Source: CAXMNX01 sp051009475
GTDB lineage: Bacteria > Pseudomonadota > Alphaproteobacteria > Rhodobacterales > Rhodobacteraceae
DNA: 9,520 nucleotides
NCBI GenBank assembly: GCA_051009475.1
Contig: JBPCWO010000385.1
Span: 1-9,520, forward strand
Direction: 5' to 3'
Shown here: positions 5,676 through 9,520 of the stretch, piece after piece
Layout: every line of letters starts with the position of its first letter
Position numbering within the stretch: the stretch's first letter is position 1
Notes under the pieces: model-generated
Told to the model about the DNA's origin: nothing
What the model saw: the letters and a program-made list of their open reading frames with translations, nothing else
The model's database searches: none
Position numbers and translations under genes: made by a program

Positions 5676-7313
5676 ATGATCATGAACTGGGAAGAGCGCC
5701 TTGAAGATGCGCGAGCCCGGCGGCAAGTTGTCCTAGAACAGAAAGACAGGGCTGCGCGTGCCGCTAGGGCCGCAACGCAACGCATAACCGAGCCGGTTAG
5801 TACGCCGACGAATTCGGGAAGCGTGCAGGAAATACCTCGGGCTCGTCCCGCGGGCGCGAATGCGCGCGTTCTAGAAGTGGCCATGCGCCAACGGGAGACA
5901 GCTCACCTTGCGGACGTTTTGCAGGCAGACGAACCAGCGTCTCGAGCAAACGAAAACCAAGCACCCGAAATCAACAACATTCGCGAATCTCGCGCTGAGG
6001 ACGTTCCACAAGTCGCTGAAGTAATCACTTCCGCCGTTGCTGACAGGCCCACGCGCCGAAAATCCCGGCCAGGTTTACGAGTACTAACTGCGGGAGCGAT
6101 TGTACTTGTTAGTTTTGGCGTTGGCTTAATTGCCAGCCCATCAATCATCTCAATGTTCCAAAGTCAGGCGACACTTTCGCCATCAGTCATTGCGCCAACA
6201 GAATCTCCAAGGCAGCCACGAGCCGTAGCCGATTCTGAAGAAAGAGGTTTGTCATTGACTGTTGCGGGCGATGATGGGTTTTTGGCGCTCATTTCCCGCG
6301 ATACGCCTTTATCTCCGCAATCGGTTGCGTTCCAGCCTGCGTTGCCAACTATTTCGCCCGCTGCCGTTGACTTTTTCGGTGTCGAGACCGTCAGTTCGGA
6401 CACGCCACAGACTTCGACGCCCATAAACATTGAGCCAGGAAGTTCCGTTCAAATCGCGGCAATTCGGCCTGCGCCACGCACGTTAGATCAGGCATTAGTC
6501 GCACGTCGGGATGCGGCACCAATATCTCTGGCAGCGATCAGCGGGCCAAAGGCGCCGCTTTTGATAATCCGTCCCGTCGACGAAGTCTCGAACGTTGAAA
6601 TTGCCAGCCTTCCAGCAAAGCGGTTCGGCTTTGTCGGGCCGGATAAATCCGCGCTTTCAGCTGTGATGATCGATGCCTTGCCAATTGCTCTGCTTTCGCC
6701 GGGGCCACAACTTGATTCCGAGCCAAGTGTGAAAGCATTGGCAATCTTAAGGGACTCTGGCGAACTGCCGTCGATGCCATTGCTCTCAAACGCGCCGAAT
6801 CCGCCAATAAATATGCATGGAACACTACCACCTTATGAAGAGGATAAAGGTGTCTCGGCAAATATTGCCACTCCGCCGGAAAACAAAGAGCTGCCGCTCC
6901 GCTTAACCGGTATCGGTGATCTCGGGTCTTATCTAGTGTTCGTGCAGTCGCGTTCGACCCAAGGTGACGGTGAACTCGCAAGCATCGAGTCAGCGATCCT
7001 GAGTACGGGCCTTCCAATTGGCAAGTTGAACCGCGTCGGATACAAAATTTCAAACAGCCACATTCGTTATTATCATCGACGCGACACGGCCGCTGCGTCT
7101 GCTTTGGCCGAACGTATTGGCGTACGTGTACGCGACTTCACAAACTACCGGCCATCTCCACCGATCGGCACACTGGAAGTGTTCCTTTCCGGCTCAGTCA
7201 GCTCGCAACGCGAAACTACACAAAGCGAAACTCAAGTAATACGACAGGATCGCGAGCTTATTGAACTTCGCAATCGCATTATTCAAAGCCTGCAACGCGG
7301 AGATCACCTGTGA
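5676..7313 (+). CDS. Single-pass membrane protein with C-terminal LytR_C-like domain, function unknown
   Basis: This is a hypothetical bitopic protein of 545 aa. Residues 4-37 are highly charged and Ala/Arg/Glu-rich (NWEERLEDARARR onward), likely helical or coiled coil. After a low-complexity linker, a basic RPTRRKSRPGLR at 125-136 precedes one membrane helix at about 136-157, so the N-terminus should be cytoplasmic and the rest periplasmic. Residues 165-405 are rich in Pro, Ser and Ala, with no recognisable fold. Residues about 410-507 form the only domain-like part, with IRYYHRRDTAAASALAERIG at 463-482 and DFTNYRPSPPIGTLEVFLSG at 487-506, which resembles LytR C-terminal domains. The tail at 510-541 is charged and helical. 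ATG 5682 is an alternative start; neither has a good ribosome binding site. It is followed by a secreted protein and glycosyltransferases, so a cell-envelope or polysaccharide role is plausible but not shown. Confidence 0.85.
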   Translation: MIMNWEERLEDARARRQVVLEQKDRAARAARAATQRITEPVSTPTNSGSVQEIPRARPAGANARVLEVAMRQRETAHLADVLQADEPASRANENQAPEINNIRESRAEDVPQVAEVITSAVADRPTRRKSRPGLRVLTAGAIVLVSFGVGLIASPSIISMFQSQATLSPSVIAPTESPRQPRAVADSEERGLSLTVAGDDGFLALISRDTPLSPQSVAFQPALPTISPAAVDFFGVETVSSDTPQTSTPINIEPGSSVQIAAIRPAPRTLDQALVARRDAAPISLAAISGPKAPLLIIRPVDEVSNVEIASLPAKRFGFVGPDKSALSAVMIDALPIALLSPGPQLDSEPSVKALAILRDSGELPSMPLLSNAPNPPINMHGTLPPYEEDKGVSANIATPPENKELPLRLTGIGDLGSYLVFVQSRSTQGDGELASIESAILSTGLPIGKLNRVGYKISNSHIRYYHRRDTAAASALAERIGVRVRDFTNYRPSPPIGTLEVFLSGSVSSQRETTQSETQVIRQDRELIELRNRIIQSLQRGDHL

Positions 7314-7361
7314 ACCAATTCGAGCCTATGCATTCGGCCCACCGGCAATCCGCACGAGTTC

Positions 7362-7682
7362 ATGATGTCCAATAGCAAGCTTCTGGCAGTTATCACTGCG
7401 TTGATCTACTTAGGCGGGCATTCTGGCGCGCACGCGGCCTATTCGATTGAACAACTTCGCGAAATAGAACAACTCATAACGTCAAAAAATTGCGGTGGTT
7501 TGCGTGGCTATCTTCATACCAATCCCGAAATCATCGAAGGCGCGGACCCTTTGGCCGAAGAACTTCGCAAGTTTGCATTTGGCGTGGACACCGGATTGAT
7601 CCAGTGCCTAGCGGCCAGGTCCACGGTGCCAAGTCCGGCGATTGAAGAATTGTCTACAGCAAATGTCGACTTGCTTTACTAA
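7362..7682 (+). CDS. Small predicted secreted protein with two cysteines, function unknown
   Basis: I do not recognise this 106-aa protein. Residues 1-25 look like a Sec signal peptide: a Lys, the hydrophobic core LLAVITALIYLGG, and AHA before AYSIEQL. The mature part of about 81 residues begins with a predicted amphipathic helix (SIEQLREIEQLITSKN) and holds Cys44 in NCGGLRGYL and Cys82 in IQCLA, which could form a disulfide in the periplasm. No lipobox is present, so it should be soluble. It starts 48 bp after the 545-aa membrane protein and ends 30 bp before a glycosyltransferase on the same strand, so it is probably co-transcribed. ATG 7365 is directly adjacent and could equally be the start; GAG lies a few bases upstream. 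The signal peptide, two cysteines and position between genes make a real gene more likely than a chance frame. Confidence 0.72.
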   Translation: MMSNSKLLAVITALIYLGGHSGAHAAYSIEQLREIEQLITSKNCGGLRGYLHTNPEIIEGADPLAEELRKFAFGVDTGLIQCLAARSTVPSPAIEELSTANVDLLY

Positions 7683-7712
7683 TGAATTGCACCGTTTGAC
7701 TTGGTGCACGAA

Positions 7713-8768
7713 ATGAGCAGACAGCCTACTATTGCTTATTTGCTCGACCCACGATTCCCCGGCGGAACTTCATCAGCTGTTGCCGCAGAATTGGATGCTG
7801 TAGCTCCGCACTTGAGTCTAGAGGTGCACGCATTCACTTCGAAAATGTTCAAGAGTGATGCTGTTTCCAAGTCATTGGCTGAATCCTTGGATCGGAACCA
7901 ACTAAATCTTATTTGGGACGCGCGGAACATCGCGGCGGACACGGTCATCGTTCACAATCCCTCGTTTTTGAAATTTGAAAGCGAGCCTCGTCTACAAATA
8001 TTCACTCGTCACCTCGTAGCAGTTTGCCACGAAAACTTCTCGCGCCCAGGTGGAGCAGAATCCTTTGATGTCGCAAGCTGCCTTTCACGACTCGAAGCAG
8101 GCAGTCTCGCGACCCGGCGCTCTTTGGCGCCGGTTTCGCCGTGGAACCGCGAGACAATTGAGCGTTGGCTACAAGATCGAAAGAAACGCGGAATTTGGTC
8201 GGTACTCTCAAACGACTGGCACAACATATTCGGCGCAAATTACGCGGACCCAACTGAAGCTCCTAGGAACCGGCGCGGGCGGCATTCTCGGCCTGGACTC
8301 GAAAAGTTTCCATCAGTCGAAACCATGGATATTTGTTTTCCGGAATCGGCAGAATCCAACGTCATCCTTGGCGGCGATAATTGGATAGGAAGCGGCGTTC
8401 ACCGTCCGCACTGGACCTTGTTACCTTTTCAAAGTATTGAAATAGAAGACTATTTCGATCTGGTGGACTTTATGGTGTATTTCACAGCCCCGACACTACG
8501 GGAAAGTTTTGGGCGTGTACTTGCCGAAGCAATTGCAGCCGGCAAGTTGGTGATCTCTGACCCTGCCACCGCGGCGATTTTTGAAGGCGGCGTGATCGCG
8601 GCACGGCCAGACGAAGTTGATGGCGTCATCCAGCATTACATAGATAAGCCGCAAGACTACGGCGCTCATGTGCGTGAGGCACAGAAGAAACTCGGTATTT
8701 TTGCGCCAGATGCATTTCTAAAATCGCAGGCCGAAATATACAAATTCGGTCAGGACGCCGCGGCATGA
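7713..8768 (+). CDS. GT4-like glycosyltransferase (GT-B fold)
   Basis: This is a cytoplasmic glycosyltransferase, probably moving a sugar from a nucleotide sugar to a growing glycan. From ATG 7713 it has 351 aa. The N-terminal lobe opens with TIAYLLDPRFPGGTSSAV, the glycine-rich acceptor-side loop of GT-B enzymes. The linker to the C-terminal lobe carries RRGRHSRPGLEKFP at about 187-200, close to the GRHSR-KWP motif I know from rhodobacterial GT4 proteins. The donor-binding part holds DLVDFMVYF followed by ESFGRVLAEAIAAGKLVISD, the conserved E-x7-E (Glu264 and Glu272). TTG 7701 would add four residues; ATG is preferred. The stop overlaps the next start as ATGA, so the two proteins are translationally coupled and probably act together. 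Donor and acceptor cannot be told from the sequence. Confidence 0.85.
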   Translation: MSRQPTIAYLLDPRFPGGTSSAVAAELDAVAPHLSLEVHAFTSKMFKSDAVSKSLAESLDRNQLNLIWDARNIAADTVIVHNPSFLKFESEPRLQIFTRHLVAVCHENFSRPGGAESFDVASCLSRLEAGSLATRRSLAPVSPWNRETIERWLQDRKKRGIWSVLSNDWHNIFGANYADPTEAPRNRRGRHSRPGLEKFPSVETMDICFPESAESNVILGGDNWIGSGVHRPHWTLLPFQSIEIEDYFDLVDFMVYFTAPTLRESFGRVLAEAIAAGKLVISDPATAAIFEGGVIAARPDEVDGVIQHYIDKPQDYGAHVREAQKKLGIFAPDAFLKSQAEIYKFGQDAAA

Positions 8769-9520
8769 TCCTGCTGGAGGCGGGCCCACAGGGCGATCGC
8801 GCCTTTGATGCCAAAGCCATATTTGCAGCTCAGCTGTCCGCTCGCGGTCACGAAGTCGCCATCGACGACAGCGTTATTCCTGAAGAACTTGATCGACACA
8901 GAAAGTATGAAGTCGCACCCTATTTGGCATCAATCAGTAAGTCTGAAATTGATCAGGTTTTGGTCATCGGCGCCGAACAATTAGAAGACGAAACGCTTCT
9001 GAGACTGCGCGGACACGGATTTCCATCGGATGTTCCCGTCGCTGCAGTCGGCCGGTTCGACAATCAACAGGCGTTTCTAGGAGCGCAATCACGATTGGCT
9101 TACGCACTGGGAGTCGAGCCCAAGATGGTGGACTTGTCAGCTGTTCAACCCTCTGCGTTGGCCGTAACTGCCGTTTCGCCTTTGACTGCGTCAGGCCAGC
9201 GGCCCTTGCGGCGTGACGGGCGGGACAAGTTGGAGCTTTTTGTATTTTTGCCCCCCGATCTAGCTGACGAGCCAGCCACGGTCCAAGTCCTGGCGGCAAT
9301 GGACAACATGGCTGATTATCGGCTGAACATTGTTGCTCCAGCCAAGGGCAAAGAATTGATCCGCGCCTCGCGGTATTCGCAGCTGTGTGTATTCAGTTAT
9401 TCCGAAGTTAGCCCGGTCGCATTAGCGCAGCGCGCTGATGTTGCAGCATTTTATGGCGATAGCGTGCCCGGCGAGCGTATGGCCATCTTTGCGCTGGAGT
9501 TGATGGGCGCAGGCAAGGCC
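8765..9520 (+). CDS. GT-B-like protein, probable second glycosyltransferase (cut by right edge)
   Basis: The frame is open for 252 codons from ATG 8765 to the window end without a stop. The N-terminus MILLEAGPQGDRAFDAKAIF, with LSARGHEVAIDD at 25-36, resembles the first Rossmann strand and helix of a GT-B glycosyltransferase. A strand-loop QVLVIGAEQLEDETL follows at 64-78. After a Gln/Arg-rich linker, LELFVFLPPDLADEP (156-170) looks like the start of the second lobe. GERMAIFALELMGAGKA at the very end sits where GT4 proteins have their E-x7-E helix, here as E-R-MAIFALE. This is the weaker part of the call: no complete catalytic signature is seen and the C-terminus is missing. It shares the ATGA overlap with the preceding glycosyltransferase, which supports a joint role in making one polysaccharide. 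A non-catalytic partner protein is also possible. Confidence 0.7.
   Translation, partial: MILLEAGPQGDRAFDAKAIFAAQLSARGHEVAIDDSVIPEELDRHRKYEVAPYLASISKSEIDQVLVIGAEQLEDETLLRLRGHGFPSDVPVAAVGRFDNQQAFLGAQSRLAYALGVEPKMVDLSAVQPSALAVTAVSPLTASGQRPLRRDGRDKLELFVFLPPDLADEPATVQVLAAMDNMADYRLNIVAPAKGKELIRASRYSQLCVFSYSEVSPVALAQRADVAAFYGDSVPGERMAIFALELMGAGKA

Noticed and set aside
6538..7053. Open frame of 171 codons antisense to the 545-aa membrane protein
   Set aside because: The plus-strand frame is three times longer and has a coherent topology and terminal domain; the antisense product is Arg/Leu-rich without recognisable structure.
7310..7369. Short GTG-started frame overlapping the stop of the 545-aa protein gene
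   Set aside because: It ends after 19 codons and is out of frame with the clear signal-peptide gene starting at 7362.
8050..8388. Open frame of 112 codons inside the glycosyltransferase, and antisense frames at 8002-8253
   Set aside because: The glycosyltransferase frame carries the GRHSRP and E-x7-E motifs in one uninterrupted reading frame, so these are shadows.
8964..9299. Minus-strand open frame of 111 codons at the right end
   Set aside because: The plus strand holds an uninterrupted frame of 252 codons to the window edge, coupled by ATGA to the glycosyltransferase; the minus frame is a compositional shadow.
1..9520. Defence system, prophage, insertion sequence, CRISPR array or RNA gene
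   Set aside because: I found no transposase, integrase, nuclease or repeat-spacer pattern, and no tRNA- or rRNA-like stretch; nearly all sequence is accounted for by transport, catabolic and envelope-type genes.

Overview
The window looks like chromosomal DNA of an alphaproteobacterium, most likely a marine Rhodobacterales (Roseobacter-type) species. The reasons are moderate-to-high GC, a three-gene TRAP transporter beside amino-acid catabolic genes, and a GT4 glycosyltransferase with a GRHSRP-type linker motif that I associate with that order. The lineage call is an inference from protein style. I see no rRNA, tRNA, insertion sequence, prophage or CRISPR array.

Left half (1-4579, minus strand). 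Five genes run in one direction and probably form one transcription unit. In transcription order they are a DadA-like FAD-dependent D-amino-acid dehydrogenase (4579-3323), the TRAP solute-binding protein DctP (3289-2312), the TRAP small membrane subunit DctQ (2242-1709), the TRAP large membrane subunit DctM (1705-392), and the start of an SBF/bile acid:sodium symporter-type transporter that runs off the left edge (309-1). A perfect 9-bp hairpin without a U-tract lies between dctP and dctQ, a typical position for setting a binding-protein excess over the permease.

Centre (4580-5481). A roughly 190-bp divergent intergenic region separates the operon from an Asp/Glu/hydantoin-racemase family gene on the plus strand (4771-5481), which keeps both catalytic cysteines. 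Together racemase, oxidase and TRAP importer read as a module that imports an amino-acid-like carboxylate, changes its stereochemistry and oxidises it to the 2-oxo acid. The substrate cannot be named from sequence.

Right half (5482-9520, plus strand). A 194-bp gap with an interrupted palindrome precedes a second run of four genes. These are a 545-aa single-pass membrane protein with a long Pro/Ser-rich, probably periplasmic region and a LytR_C-like terminal domain (5676-7313), a 106-aa predicted secreted protein with two cysteines (7362-7682), a GT4-like glycosyltransferase (7713-8768), and a second GT-B-like protein that overlaps it by four bases and is cut by the right edge (8765-9520). This looks like part of an envelope or extracellular polysaccharide locus. 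The first two genes are the least characterised part of the window.
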